Origin: Allofustis seminis DSM 15817
Lineage (GTDB): Bacteria; Bacillota; Bacilli; Lactobacillales; Carnobacteriaceae_A
NCBI RefSeq assembly: GCF_000374325.1
Contig: NZ_KB894083.1
Span: forward strand, 41,644 to 105,643
Direction: 5' to 3'
Length of the DNA: 64,000 nt
Numbering within the stretch: position 1 is the first letter of the stretch; each line of letters starts with the position of its first letter. The translations under genes and the position numbers were made by a program. Positions 9,022 through 22,463 of the stretch are shown here, in pieces. The notes beneath the pieces were generated by a model. The model had not been told where the DNA came from, did no database searches, and was given only the letters and a program-made list of their open reading frames with translations.

Positions 9022-10499
9022 CTGCTTTCCTCTCCTTTCATCATATGTGGATGTTGTGTATGATAATCTGTCGCTTGTTCAAAGGCATAGCCCACTTGAT
9101 ATAATGTACTTTCATCGAATGAGCGCCCAATCAATTGCAAACCAACGGGTAAACCATTCACAAATCCACAAGGAAGGCTGAGTGCAGGAATGCCTGCCAA
9201 GTTAACAGGTACGGTTAATAGATCCGCACTGTAGCGGTCCACTGCCTCTTCTTCAACTGTGTTATATTCTTTCAATTTAGGTGCTGTCGTGGTCGTGGTC
9301 GGTGTTACAATGACATCAACATTCTCAAATGCTTTTTCAAAATCTTGCGAAATTAATGTGCGCACTCTGGCGGCATGTTTGAAATAATCTTCATAGCGTT
9401 CTGCACTTAGCATGTAAGTTCCTAACAAGCAGCGAATTTTGACTTCTTCACCAAATCCTTCTGTTCTTGTCTTGACATAGACATCTTCTAAATCTTGTGC
9501 ATTTTCAGCGCGGAATCCATAACGAATGCCATCAAATCGTTGCAAGTTACTGCTTGCTTCAGCCGTTGCAATGGTGTAATAGGCAGGTACTCCATATTTT
9601 AATAGTGGGAGGCTGATTTCTTTAATGACTGCACCTTGTGATTCTAGTTGCTTTAAAGCATGTTTTGTACAGTCGATAATATGTTTATCCACAAGCGTTG
9701 CGTCCATCGTTTCTTTTGGAACGCCGATGACCATTCCAGCGATTGGGTGGCCGATTTTTTCAGTATAATCTTTTGCTTCAATCGTTGCTAATGTATTATC
9801 ATGACCATCTTGTCCATACAAGATATTCAACATTTGGGCATTATCTTTAACGGTTTTTGTCATAGGTCCCACTTGATCCAGACTGGAGGCAAAGGCAATT
9901 ACACCCCAACGTGAAATTGTGCCATATGTTGGCTTCATTCCAACGATTCCATTATATGCTGCAGGTTGGCGAATCGAGCCACCTGTGTCTGTTCCTAAGG
10001 CGACTGGCACCATGCCACTTGCAACGGCAGCCGCTGATCCACCTGAACTTCCGCCTGGTACATGTTGTATATTCCAAGCATTGGCTGTCGTGTGGGCATG
10101 AGAGGTCTCAGTTGTTCCTCCCATTGCAAATTCATCTAAGTTCAATTTTCCAATGATAATCATGCCCGCATCTTCTAATTTATGTACAACTGTTGCATCA
10201 TAAATCGAAACAAAATTCTCCAACATTTTGCTTGCAGCGGTTGTTTTCATTTGCGTTGTGACAATATTGTCTTTAATCGCAATTGGAATACCTTTATACA
10301 ATTCATCGTCTTTGATGCCTTCTTCGTCAATCTTCTTAGCAACTTCGCGTGCACCTTCTGGATCTAAATCCAAAAAAGCACGTAACTGTGGATCAGTTTC
10401 TGCAATCGCATCGAAAGCTCGGTTGACAAGCTGTGTCGCTGTTGTTTCACCACTAACGAGTTGACGATGTAACGATTCAATCGTTTCATTTAAGAACAT
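9018..10499 (-). CDS. gatA: Asp-tRNA(Asn)/Glu-tRNA(Gln) amidotransferase subunit A
   Basis: 493 residues of the amidase-signature family. The Ser-cisSer-Lys triad is intact: Lys76 in IAIKDN, Ser151 in GGSSGGS and nucleophile Ser175 in DTGGSIRQP. It hydrolyses glutamine and passes ammonia to GatB. The start at 10499 is chosen because GGGGGAG precedes it and it lies just after the gatC stop; the longer frame would run 24 bases into gatC. Confidence 0.97.
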   Translation of the reverse strand: MFLNETIESLHRQLVSGETTATQLVNRAFDAIAETDPQLRAFLDLDPEGAREVAKKIDEEGIKDDELYKGIPIAIKDNIVTTQMKTTAASKMLENFVSIYDATVVHKLEDAGMIIIGKLNLDEFAMGGTTETSHAHTTANAWNIQHVPGGSSGGSAAAVASGMVPVALGTDTGGSIRQPAAYNGIVGMKPTYGTISRWGVIAFASSLDQVGPMTKTVKDNAQMLNILYGQDGHDNTLATIEAKDYTEKIGHPIAGMVIGVPKETMDATLVDKHIIDCTKHALKQLESQGAVIKEISLPLLKYGVPAYYTIATAEASSNLQRFDGIRYGFRAENAQDLEDVYVKTRTEGFGEEVKIRCLLGTYMLSAERYEDYFKHAARVRTLISQDFEKAFENVDVIVTPTTTTTAPKLKEYNTVEEEAVDRYSADLLTVPVNLAGIPALSLPCGFVNGLPVGLQLIGRSFDESTLYQVGYAFEQATDYHTQHPHMMKGEESR

Positions 10500-10500
10500 T

Positions 10501-10806
10501 CTACGCTCCCCCTTGTCCATCATTTAAAATTGCAGGGACGCGAACATACGCGCCTTCTGTGTCGCTTGCATTATTTAAAAGTTGTTCAGACTGCGTGCTT
10601 TGCTCCGCCACATCTTCGCGTAAAGAAGCCAACTGTCCGACGATTCCATAATAGGTAGGGGTAACATCTGTTGTATCTACTTCTTGAATCAACTCTAGAT
10701 AATTGATAATTTCTGATAATTTATGACTATAACGATCTGCTTCTTCATCTGTTAGCGAAAATTTCATTGTTTTAGCTAACGCTAGAACTTGTTTTTTATC
10801 GATCAT
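10501..10806 (-). CDS. gatC: Asp-tRNA(Asn)/Glu-tRNA(Gln) amidotransferase subunit C
   Basis: 101 residues, the normal size. The N-terminus (VLALAKTMKFSLTDEEAD) and the C-terminal LREDV...YVRVPAIL follow the GatC pattern of a small protein that wraps between GatA and GatB and stabilises the complex. It lies 19 bases after camS and 1 base before gatA, within the pcrA cluster. Confidence 0.95.
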   Translation of the reverse strand: MIDKKQVLALAKTMKFSLTDEEADRYSHKLSEIINYLELIQEVDTTDVTPTYYGIVGQLASLREDVAEQSTQSEQLLNNASDTEGAYVRVPAILNDGQGGA

Positions 10807-10825
10807 TCTCCACTCACCTTCTTTT

Positions 10826-11950
10826 TTAATTCAACACATAGGATTTATATTCTTTTTCGCCGTAGTATCGCGTTAAAATGGCTTGTACACCATCTAAAGA
10901 TTCGACCACAATTTCTGTACTGCCTTCTTTTGGCAAGAAATCTGTCGCCGATTTATGTAGTAATTGCGTGAAAGCTACTAATTCAGCTCTTCCATAAAAA
11001 TGCGGGGTAACTCTAACTGTCAGGTCAAACAAGCTATCATCAATGTAGTGTGCTTGTCCTGTAACGCCACTAATATTTGGAAAGAATGATTCGACCTCCG
11101 ACTGAAAATTAGAAAAGGCATTACCTTCTGCCGTATTGTCCCCTTCTAACGGGAAAATTAGCCGCTTTTCATTTAATTTATTCCATGAAGCAATATTCGT
11201 TGCGCCTTGTTCACTCTTACCAGTCGCTAAGAACACGCCTCCTGCTAAATCATCTTGCTCGGATTGCTCAAAAATTCCAACAAAGATAGGAACTTTTTCC
11301 GCTCCCTCAATCTGACGGGTACGTGCTACGATAGCATTCGCCATTTCTCGGCCTCTTGTGAGTACTTCGTCATGACTGATTTTTTGCTCAGCAATCGGTC
11401 CATATTCATACTCTGGATAGTAATCAACGGAGTTCATTCCCAATCCTAATGCGATACCAGCTAGCTCTACGCCGTCTCCTTTTTTCTTAAAAAAATCATA
11501 TTCGACAATTACGCTAATATAATTTGGAGCACGATCTTCTCCATCACCGCTTTTAGCTGGATTCAATCCTTCTTCATTATCTTCGGATTTTCGCGCAAGC
11601 CACGTACTAATTAAATCTGCTGGCAAATATTGCCCTTCTTGCATCACATGATCTTCAGAGCTGAATTCTTTTTGTGATAAGCGCGTCAAATCTTTTTCGA
11701 TCAATTTCATATTCGTTGGAGAATTCATCTCGCTTGTAATGCCTCGATTTTTGCTCACTTTATAGTGACCTGCTTCATCAAGCAATGGACGATAATAGCG
11801 ATCATTCGTTTCGCCAGTGATCACCGTTGTTTTTTGAACATCTTCTCCTTTATTTTGGGGAGTTCTTGATTGAGGAGCAGCACAAGCAGTAAGCATTAAG
11901 CAACTTGTTGCTACTGCTAGCCACTGTTTTTTAATTGTCAATTGTTTCAC
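10826..11950 (-). CDS. camS: CamS-family sex pheromone precursor lipoprotein
   Basis: 374 residues. A lipoprotein signal peptide with a basic N-terminus, hydrophobic core and lipobox LTAC (Cys about 23) is followed by a CamS domain with YISVIVEYDF and GVTGQAHY. CamS proteins are surface lipoproteins of unclear function; in enterococci and staphylococci the shed end of the signal peptide acts as a plasmid sex pheromone. Here the seven residues before the Cys are SCLMLTA. Located between ligA and gatC, the standard place in Firmicutes. Confidence 0.9.
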   Translation of the reverse strand: MKQLTIKKQWLAVATSCLMLTACAAPQSRTPQNKGEDVQKTTVITGETNDRYYRPLLDEAGHYKVSKNRGITSEMNSPTNMKLIEKDLTRLSQKEFSSEDHVMQEGQYLPADLISTWLARKSEDNEEGLNPAKSGDGEDRAPNYISVIVEYDFFKKKGDGVELAGIALGLGMNSVDYYPEYEYGPIAEQKISHDEVLTRGREMANAIVARTRQIEGAEKVPIFVGIFEQSEQDDLAGGVFLATGKSEQGATNIASWNKLNEKRLIFPLEGDNTAEGNAFSNFQSEVESFFPNISGVTGQAHYIDDSLFDLTVRVTPHFYGRAELVAFTQLLHKSATDFLPKEGSTEIVVESLDGVQAILTRYYGEKEYKSYVLN

Positions 11951-11956
11951 CGCTTT

Positions 11957-16217
<4,261 letters not shown>

Positions 16218-16298
16218 AACGTCAAATCCTTTCCTATAACCCATTAATTATAGCTAAAAATCGTTACTTTTTCTACCTTCGCTCATCTACAATCCCAC

Positions 16299-16333
16299 AA
16301 AAAAACCTAATATGATTTATATCATATCAGGTT
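16299..16333 (-). terminator. Terminator of the PurK-like gene
   Basis: Minus-strand stem AACCTGATATGAT / ATCATATTAGGTT (one mismatch) followed by seven T. It closes the upstream unit before pcrA. Confidence 0.8.
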
Positions 16334-16339
16334 AATTTA

Positions 16340-17416
16340 TTATAGCGATTCATGAAAGAATGTACTGCTCATTTGTGAGAGCATATCTGTTATATGTTCG
16401 GTCACGACAGATACTTCCGCTACTTTCTCATCTGCTTCCGCTTGTAGCCAGTCATCATGATAAAATTGTATATTCATCTGCGGATGATTTGAAACAAGTT
16501 CAAGCGCTTTCGCGACTTGTTTTTTGTAAATAGGTAAAATCACGACACTTTGTTGCTGTCTTTCGGAAGCGCTCAGCCGCTGATTATCTGTAAAGATGCT
16601 AACTTGTTCTAAAAGAGGGAGCGACTGTCCATACATATTTTTAGGATAATGATTAAGCTCCGGACGACATTTCACATGATGAACATAAATGACACCCGTT
16701 GAAGTCATCAATAAACGCAAAGTAAATAACCCCGCTCCGCGAAGTTCATTTACAAATTGTCGGCCAACTTCTTCACAAGCTTCTAGCCACTCTGCTTCAA
16801 TTCGCGGTACTGTAATATATAATGCCGCCTTAGTATCAATGCGAACCACTTCAAATAGCGATACAATATGGAGATGACCCGAAATTGAACGACTAATAGT
16901 GAGCGCAATCTCTGTATCGAGCGGAATCCATGCCTCTAAAATTGCAGGCCCTGGTGGCAATTGTGCAAAAGCATCCGCAATTTCTGATGCCTCATAAATC
17001 AAATGTAAATCATCAGATCCTTGATTTGATCTCAATGCACAGGGAAATCCGATTGATTTCACATTTTCATAGACGTCCTCTTCCGATAGAATCGTTGCAT
17101 AAGGCTGTGTATTAATATTTGCTTCATCGAGAAAATTCTTAAATAATAGGCGATCTTGCGCCATAACAAATGGCAATGTGTCTTGAATTAATTGATCTGC
17201 TACACAATCTAAATCTTCTGGATCTTCTGGAAAGTCGGCACATATTAGACGATCGACTTGCTTGGCAAAATCAATGAGTTTTTTCGAAGATGTATCTTTT
17301 GGCGATAGTTGCTTCACACGATAACCTGCTGCTTTAAAGGCACCACTTAATTCTTCCGTATAAAAATCTACTCCAATTAAACCGACTGTCTGTCCTGGAT
17401 TTAATTTATTATTCAA
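16340..17416 (-). CDS. PurK-like ATP-grasp protein with a degraded active-site motif
   Basis: 358 residues. The layout is that of N5-carboxyaminoimidazole ribonucleotide synthase: Rossmann-like N-terminus (GQTVGLIGVDFY), ATP-grasp middle with GFPCALRSNQGSDDLHLIY and AILEAWIPLDTEIALTISR, and a small C-terminal domain. However, the hallmark PRPHNSGHYT-type motif reads CRPELNHYPKNMYG, and no purE lies nearby. It may be a paralog with a changed substrate rather than true PurK. Starts with TTG behind AGGAGA. The TIM-barrel gene lies upstream by 24 bases and may share its transcript. Confidence 0.65.
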   Translation of the reverse strand: MNNKLNPGQTVGLIGVDFYTEELSGAFKAAGYRVKQLSPKDTSSKKLIDFAKQVDRLICADFPEDPEDLDCVADQLIQDTLPFVMAQDRLLFKNFLDEANINTQPYATILSEEDVYENVKSIGFPCALRSNQGSDDLHLIYEASEIADAFAQLPPGPAILEAWIPLDTEIALTISRSISGHLHIVSLFEVVRIDTKAALYITVPRIEAEWLEACEEVGRQFVNELRGAGLFTLRLLMTSTGVIYVHHVKCRPELNHYPKNMYGQSLPLLEQVSIFTDNQRLSASERQQQSVVILPIYKKQVAKALELVSNHPQMNIQFYHDDWLQAEADEKVAEVSVVTEHITDMLSQMSSTFFHESL

Positions 17417-17440
17417 TAAAATCTCTCCTATTCCATCCCA

Positions 17441-18160
17441 TTATGCTTGTTCATTTTCGGCAGCTTTTTGCGCTTCTTTTTCGCGATACCCTTTCATACG
17501 AGAATGGAAAAGTTCACTCGTTGTAGGTGGTGTATAAGTGATAGCATTAGCACCTGCTTCAATCGTTGCATTAATACTTTCATCACTGGCACCGCCAGTT
17601 GCAATAATTGGTAGATCTGGATATTTTTCGCGCAATTGACGCACAATAAGTGCTGTATCTTTACCCCCTGAGATATTGACAATATCAACACCCGCTTCAA
17701 GCAGTGGGTCAATATCGGTATATTTAGATACAACCGTCATAATAATTGGTATATCTACAATTTCTTCAATTTGGCGGATCGTTTCAATAGGTGTCGGCGC
17801 ATTGACAATCACTGCCATGCTCCCAACTGATTCTGCCATAAGTGCCATATATGCAGAACGCTCTCCTTGGGTTGTGCCACCGCCAACACCTGAAATAATA
17901 GGTAAAGAAGATGCCATCATCAATGCTTCAATAACCGCTGGACTCGGAGTGAATGGATACACCGCCAAAACTGCATCCGCATTATTATTCGTAATGATCG
18001 CCACATCTGTTGTAAAAATAAGCGATTTTATACGTTTTCCATTGACATTAATACCACTCGCATTACGTATCGACTGCGGAAGATGGATTGAATCTCGGCG
18101 CAAGTTGGTCATCACTTGCGGTACTTTTTTTCTAAGTCTTGGAGTTTTCTCTTGGTGCAT
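17441..18160 (-). CDS. TIM-barrel protein of unknown function
   Basis: 239 residues. Repeating beta-alpha units with GVGGGTTQG, MTVVSKY, DIVNISGGKD, IATGGASDE and GANAITYTPP; the last two resemble the phosphate-binding ends of (beta/alpha)8 enzymes of the IMPDH/NanE class. Such proteins are often listed only as 'hydrolase' in lactic acid bacteria, without experimental support. I chose the second ATG (18160), 8 bases after GGAAG. It lies between a GH73 gene and the PurK-like gene; the pairing with the latter may be functional. Confidence 0.6.
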   Translation of the reverse strand: MHQEKTPRLRKKVPQVMTNLRRDSIHLPQSIRNASGINVNGKRIKSLIFTTDVAIITNNNADAVLAVYPFTPSPAVIEALMMASSLPIISGVGGGTTQGERSAYMALMAESVGSMAVIVNAPTPIETIRQIEEIVDIPIIMTVVSKYTDIDPLLEAGVDIVNISGGKDTALIVRQLREKYPDLPIIATGGASDESINATIEAGANAITYTPPTTSELFHSRMKGYREKEAQKAAENEQA

Positions 18161-18172
18161 TACATTCACTTC

Positions 18173-18763
18173 CTATCTGTTATTTGTGTCATTATCATAT
18201 GCATTTAATTCATAAAGTTCAATAATATTGATTAATTTTTCACTATAATCTGGATCTGTAGCATAGCCTGCTGCTTCAATAGCATTCGCCGCATCTTTGT
18301 AATTATCTGCTTCTAAAACGTCATGATATTGTTGTGGATTCCAAGTGGTACCATCATGAAGAAGTTGCGCATAATCGCGCATCGAATCATATAGACTCTC
18401 ATATGAACGAAAATGTTGCATCTTTTCGGTCCAATCTTCTTCATATTCTGAAGTCTGATAGACTGGATCTTCAGCGCTCCCTTTTACGCCAAAATAATTC
18501 TTGTCTTGGACAGCTAATGCACTCTGACCCCAATCCGATTCCAAAATAGCTTGTGCCATAACAACACTCGGCAATACGCCATATTCGGCGGACAATCTTT
18601 GGGCGTATGGTGCAATTTCTGAAATGAATTCATCTTCTTTTGAAGTCGGGGCGTCATAATCTAAAAATGGTCTAGCAAGTATCAATTGTCCGACAGTCCA
18701 TATTAAAACTGTCACAAACATTAGTCGGACTGTTTTTTGCCATTGTAGCTTTTTACGTTTCAA
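18173..18763 (-). CDS. GH73 N-acetylglucosaminidase, membrane-anchored
   Basis: 196 residues. A single N-terminal membrane segment (about 10-30, VRLMFVTVLIWTVGQLILA) precedes a GH73 domain with the catalytic Glu in AQAILESDWGQS, then NYFGVKG and HFRSYESLYDSMRDY. Cleaves GlcNAc-MurNAc bonds of peptidoglycan. The start is TTG after GGAGGG. Without cell-wall repeats, the membrane anchor must hold it in place. Confidence 0.88.
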   Translation of the reverse strand: MKRKKLQWQKTVRLMFVTVLIWTVGQLILARPFLDYDAPTSKEDEFISEIAPYAQRLSAEYGVLPSVVMAQAILESDWGQSALAVQDKNYFGVKGSAEDPVYQTSEYEEDWTEKMQHFRSYESLYDSMRDYAQLLHDGTTWNPQQYHDVLEADNYKDAANAIEAAGYATDPDYSEKLINIIELYELNAYDNDTNNR

Positions 18764-18789
18764 GACGTCCCTCCTTTTTTAAGCATCTG

Positions 18790-19527
18790 TTATTCCTTTT
18801 CGGCCAGAAGTTCTAAATATTTTTCAAGCGTTAATTGATGAGCTGCGATATATTTAGCATTCTCAACACCTACATAACGGAAATGCCATGATTCATATCC
18901 TGTTCCTGTCTCATTTTCTTTTCCTTTTAAATAGCGCAAAATAAAACCATATTCTGGTGCATGTTCAACTAACCAATGTTGTGAGTCTTGCGTATCATAT
19001 TCTGGAATATAAGGATCGTCATGCGATTTAAACCATTCCTCATCAACAATATCTAGTGCCAAGCCAGAATGATGCTCACTGTAACCTGGCTTAGCAATTT
19101 GTTTTTCTGTTTCTTTTTTAGCATCCGCTTCGCTCATGCCTTGTTCCATATAATGATTCATATGCCAATCATAATTAAATTGCTGGTGTTCTACCGACCG
19201 ATATGCTGAGCCCAAATGTAAAGTATAGCCCGCTTTTTGTGCGGCCGCTTTCATCTCCAAATATGCATCAACAATTCGTGCATCCATCGGTTCGCCGTCC
19301 GCTTCTTGATATTGCGTATTCTTTTCATAATCATTGGGAAGCGGGTGAGTCGGATTAATTAAAATCAATTCCCAATCAGTCGTTTTAGCATCTGGTAAAT
19401 CTGCAAGTTGTTCATGAAGTGTCTGTTCAGCATGAGGCGAATCGTCAGATTGCGATGGATCCTGTGCCATGTGACAGCCTGACAATAAGATTAGACTTGT
19501 GCTTATTAATATGAGACTTTTTTTCAT
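18790..19527 (-). CDS. D,D-carboxypeptidase lipoprotein, VanY/DdcY-like
   Basis: 245 residues. Lipoprotein signal with LLSGC lipobox, linker, then a zinc D-Ala-D-Ala carboxypeptidase domain: LGSAYRSVEHQ, SEHHSGLALDI (metal His and Asp) and the C-terminal WHFRYVG. Trims the terminal D-Ala from peptidoglycan stem peptides at the outer membrane face. The ATG at 19527 gives a proper signal peptide; the longer frame adds 16 polar residues. Alone it is a housekeeping enzyme, not a sign of vancomycin resistance (no vanHAX nearby). Confidence 0.9.
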   Translation of the reverse strand: MKKSLILISTSLILLSGCHMAQDPSQSDDSPHAEQTLHEQLADLPDAKTTDWELILINPTHPLPNDYEKNTQYQEADGEPMDARIVDAYLEMKAAAQKAGYTLHLGSAYRSVEHQQFNYDWHMNHYMEQGMSEADAKKETEKQIAKPGYSEHHSGLALDIVDEEWFKSHDDPYIPEYDTQDSQHWLVEHAPEYGFILRYLKGKENETGTGYESWHFRYVGVENAKYIAAHQLTLEKYLELLAEKE

Positions 19528-19693
19528 TTTAAAACATCCGCTTTCTTTTTTGTCATTCATTTTACATGATACCACGCTTTAATTTTGCGAACAATTCCCA
19601 TTTTAAAAATCGGTCGTCCGACTGAGAGGCACCTACATTCACTAGACACATACATCTCTACGATAAAGCGCACCTGACATTCAATTCTTCCAA

Positions 19694-19723
19694 TAAAAAA
19701 CCGCCTGCAATATAGCAGGCGGT
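19694..19723 (-). terminator. Terminator of the LtaS-like gene
   Basis: Minus-strand stem ACCGCCTGC / GCAGGCGGT with a 6-base loop and a T6 run. Confidence 0.9.
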
Positions 19724-19738
19724 ATAGCATCGCTTATT

Positions 19739-21838
19739 TTATTGTGCTAATTCTGGTGCATCAGTTTCATAAAGTGTTGCAGCAGATTCGAGTCCCATCG
19801 CTTTACGCTGTTCGCGCAGACTCGTTTCCTTATGCGGATGCTCTTGTAAATATGGTAATTGATTCATGTATGAATATGGCAACATTTCAAGACTACCAAG
19901 AGCACGCGGTGTATAAAAGCGTAGCAAGTCTTTGGTCATCACATTATCTGACACATTCAAGACATGGAGCGCTTCTTCATGGAATGTTTTCAATGATTCT
20001 ACTGTTTGCTCTGCAAGCTCATCATTGAGCCATGTTCCAGTTGCTGTATCATAGATATCTTCACCAATCAGCGTATACTCTGGCGTAACGACATGGCCAT
20101 TTCTAAATACAGTATAATTTTGGTGCTCTGGACTCAATAAGTCTTCTCCTAAGAATAAATAAGAGTCCGTCTCAATGCCCAGCAAGTGCATCAAGGTTGG
20201 AAGATAATCTAATTGCCCTCCAAATGTATCAAAAATCCCACCATTTGTTATACCTGGAATATGGAACATCATCGGGACACGTTGCATTTGCACATTATGA
20301 TAGTCTGTCCACTCCTCGACCCCTAATAGATCTGCAAGTTTTGGATTGCGCATATTAGAGATACCATAATGATCACCATAAATAATGAAAATCGAATGAT
20401 CATATAACCCCGCAGCTTTCGTCCAGTTGATAAATTCTTCAACTGCTTGATCCATGTAATGCATCGTGACGAAATAGCGATTAATTGTCTCATCTTCCGT
20501 ATCAGGCGCTTCAAAGCTTATATTTGCCTCATCTAAAGGATAAGGGAAATGATTGGATAGCGTTAAATATTTTGTATAAAAAGGCTGCGGCAACTGTTCA
20601 ATATATTGTGCAGCATCATGGAAGAAGATCTTATCTTTTAAGCCATATTCTGCAGTACGCCCTTCACCTAGGTCAAAAAATTCAGCATCAAAGAAATAAT
20701 CATAACCAAATTGTTGATAAGTGTCTGTACGATTCCAAAATGAACCGACATTTCCATGGAAAGCTGCCGTTGTATAGCCTGCTTCTGTCTTTAATAAATT
20801 CGGTGCTGCATGAAAAGTATTTGTTGAACCAAACATTTGCATGGCTGCACCTTCTGGCAATCCAAAGAGTGAATTTTCGGATAGAATCTCGGCATCACTT
20901 GATTTGCCTTGCTTAGTTTGGTGGAAATAGTTACTAAAACTAATCGTCTGCGGATCATGGTAAAGTGAATTGAAAAATGGTGTTACTTCTTGTGCATTAC
21001 CCTCTGAATCTTCAATGGCCATATCCATCGCAAATTGTTGCGCACTTTCCAGCACAATAGTAAAGACGTTACGCCCTTTTGCAATACCAAAATATTCATC
21101 ATTTATCGGCACTTGGCGCGTCGCTACATACTCAAAAATTTCATCCAGATCGTTCTCATCAGCACTTGCACGAATGCGGTTATTTTGAATTGTCTGGAAT
21201 GCATCATAGCCTTGGTAGAAATTGATGCCAAGATATTTCACGATATAGTTGCGGTCAAATGTTCGAGTAAGCAGCTGTGGGCGATTCAACTCCGCCAGCC
21301 CTAAGTTCCCGAAAAACACAGCCAATCCCAACGCACTCATAGCAATCGCATAGCGCTTACCGCGTGGCGCCGTATCCAATGTAATCGGCGAATGCTTGCT
21401 ATAAAGTAAAAATCCTAATCCAACAAAATCAAGCCAAAATAATATATCGATCGGATCGAGTAATGCAAAGAAAGAATCGGTTAATCCACTTGTAATATTA
21501 TTTCCGGCTTTTACCGTTCCTGTAATCACTCGCAACGTTAAAAAATCAGAAAATTCGCGGTAATAAACAGCATTTGCATAAATTAAAAGACTTAATAAGA
21601 AATAAAGACCAAAAAGTACATGATAAGGTCTTTTCCCTTCAGAAAAATAAAGTCCAATCGCTAAAATCAATACCGTCATCGCCACTGGATTAATCAATAG
21701 AATCAGATGCTGGATAATGCCAGTAACGCCTAAATTAAATTCCAATGTATAAATCAATAATGTCTTGAGCCAAAATAATACAGTGGCTACGGCAAAGAAT
21801 CCCAAACGATCTTCAAGCAAAGTTTTGAGTTTCTTCAT
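19739..21838 (-). CDS. LtaS-family polyglycerolphosphate (lipoteichoic acid) synthase
   Basis: 699 residues. Five N-terminal membrane segments (to about residue 190), a linker, then an extracellular sulfatase-like domain with IVLESAQQF (metal Glu264), QGKSSDAE, HGNVGSFWNR and IIYGDHYG. It polymerises glycerolphosphate from phosphatidylglycerol onto a lipid anchor, releasing the diacylglycerol that DgkB recycles. The residue at the nucleophile position is Ser313 (codon TCA at 20902-20900), where LtaS proteins normally have Thr (GKTSD). All other metal-site motifs look intact, so it is probably active. A weakly conserved C-terminal tail is present. Monocistronic. Confidence 0.92.
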   Translation of the reverse strand: MKKLKTLLEDRLGFFAVATVLFWLKTLLIYTLEFNLGVTGIIQHLILLINPVAMTVLILAIGLYFSEGKRPYHVLFGLYFLLSLLIYANAVYYREFSDFLTLRVITGTVKAGNNITSGLTDSFFALLDPIDILFWLDFVGLGFLLYSKHSPITLDTAPRGKRYAIAMSALGLAVFFGNLGLAELNRPQLLTRTFDRNYIVKYLGINFYQGYDAFQTIQNNRIRASADENDLDEIFEYVATRQVPINDEYFGIAKGRNVFTIVLESAQQFAMDMAIEDSEGNAQEVTPFFNSLYHDPQTISFSNYFHQTKQGKSSDAEILSENSLFGLPEGAAMQMFGSTNTFHAAPNLLKTEAGYTTAAFHGNVGSFWNRTDTYQQFGYDYFFDAEFFDLGEGRTAEYGLKDKIFFHDAAQYIEQLPQPFYTKYLTLSNHFPYPLDEANISFEAPDTEDETINRYFVTMHYMDQAVEEFINWTKAAGLYDHSIFIIYGDHYGISNMRNPKLADLLGVEEWTDYHNVQMQRVPMMFHIPGITNGGIFDTFGGQLDYLPTLMHLLGIETDSYLFLGEDLLSPEHQNYTVFRNGHVVTPEYTLIGEDIYDTATGTWLNDELAEQTVESLKTFHEEALHVLNVSDNVMTKDLLRFYTPRALGSLEMLPYSYMNQLPYLQEHPHKETSLREQRKAMGLESAATLYETDAPELAQ

Positions 21839-21998
21839 AGTTAATTAATGCCTCCTTGGTACAAATCAAAGTCGCTATATCTTGAATCATTTAATGTCTT
21901 ATGATGTTCTATTAAAAAAAGATACATTCAACTTTGTATGATAACAGAAAATATCACTATTATCAAAATTCTTCATATTTGCTCACATAAAGAAGGCA

Positions 21999-22033
21999 CA
22001 AAAAACGTCTGCCCCAATGAATAGGGCAGACGC
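21999..22033 (-). terminator. Terminator of the ssbB-like gene
   Basis: Minus-strand stem CGTCTGCCC / GGGGCAGACG followed by T6, directly after the stop at 22049. Confidence 0.9.
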
Positions 22034-22048
22034 TATCAAGAAAAAGGG

Positions 22049-22390
22049 CTATGCATTCGTTTCATCCGCTTGGCGAATATTCGGTAAAAATGTCATTCTT
22101 TCTACAGTCAACTCGACAACATAATGCGTCTTGGCGGACTTATCGACATATGTACGTGATGTCATACGTCCGTCCAAACCAATCAAGTCCCCTTTTTTGC
22201 AATGCTCATGCAACAATTTACCCGCAGCATCCCATGCCACAAAAGGAATAAAGTCCGCATCTTCTTGTCCATTTTTTGAACGCAAAACTTTAGGGACAGC
22301 AATTGTATTATTGACAACAATTCTATCTTCCCCTACTTCTTTCAATTCAATATCGCGTACAATTCTTCCGATTACATTTGTTCGATTCAT
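22049..22390 (-). CDS. ssbB: Short single-stranded DNA-binding protein, SsbB-like
   Basis: 113 residues. One OB fold (MNRTNVIGRIVRDIELK ... FIPFVAWDAAGKLL ... KKGDLIGLDGRM) without the Gly/Gln-rich tail and the acidic DDDIPF tip of the main SSB. The size equals B. subtilis SsbB, the competence-associated SSB. Probably protects incoming single strands during transformation; no ComK/SigX-type box was identified. Strong AAGGAGG before the ATG. The ABC transporter gene lies downstream-to-upstream in the same orientation but is separated by 73 bases. Confidence 0.82.
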   Translation of the reverse strand: MNRTNVIGRIVRDIELKEVGEDRIVVNNTIAVPKVLRSKNGQEDADFIPFVAWDAAGKLLHEHCKKGDLIGLDGRMTSRTYVDKSAKTHYVVELTVERMTFLPNIRQADETNA

Positions 22391-22463
22391 TCATTGTGCC
22401 TCCTTTAATATTCTAAGTACTATATTCCCTAAAATGAGGCCATTTAACTTAAGATATTAGATT

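Noticed and set aside
17676..18215. 179-codon ORF opposite the TIM-barrel gene
   Set aside because: Antisense shadow of a gene with clear glycine-loop motifs; no ribosome site and low-complexity Ser/Thr/Ile composition.
18790..19527. VanY-like gene as part of a vancomycin-resistance cluster
   Set aside because: No vanR/S, vanH, ligase or vanX genes nearby; D,D-carboxypeptidase lipoproteins of this type are normal cell-wall enzymes.
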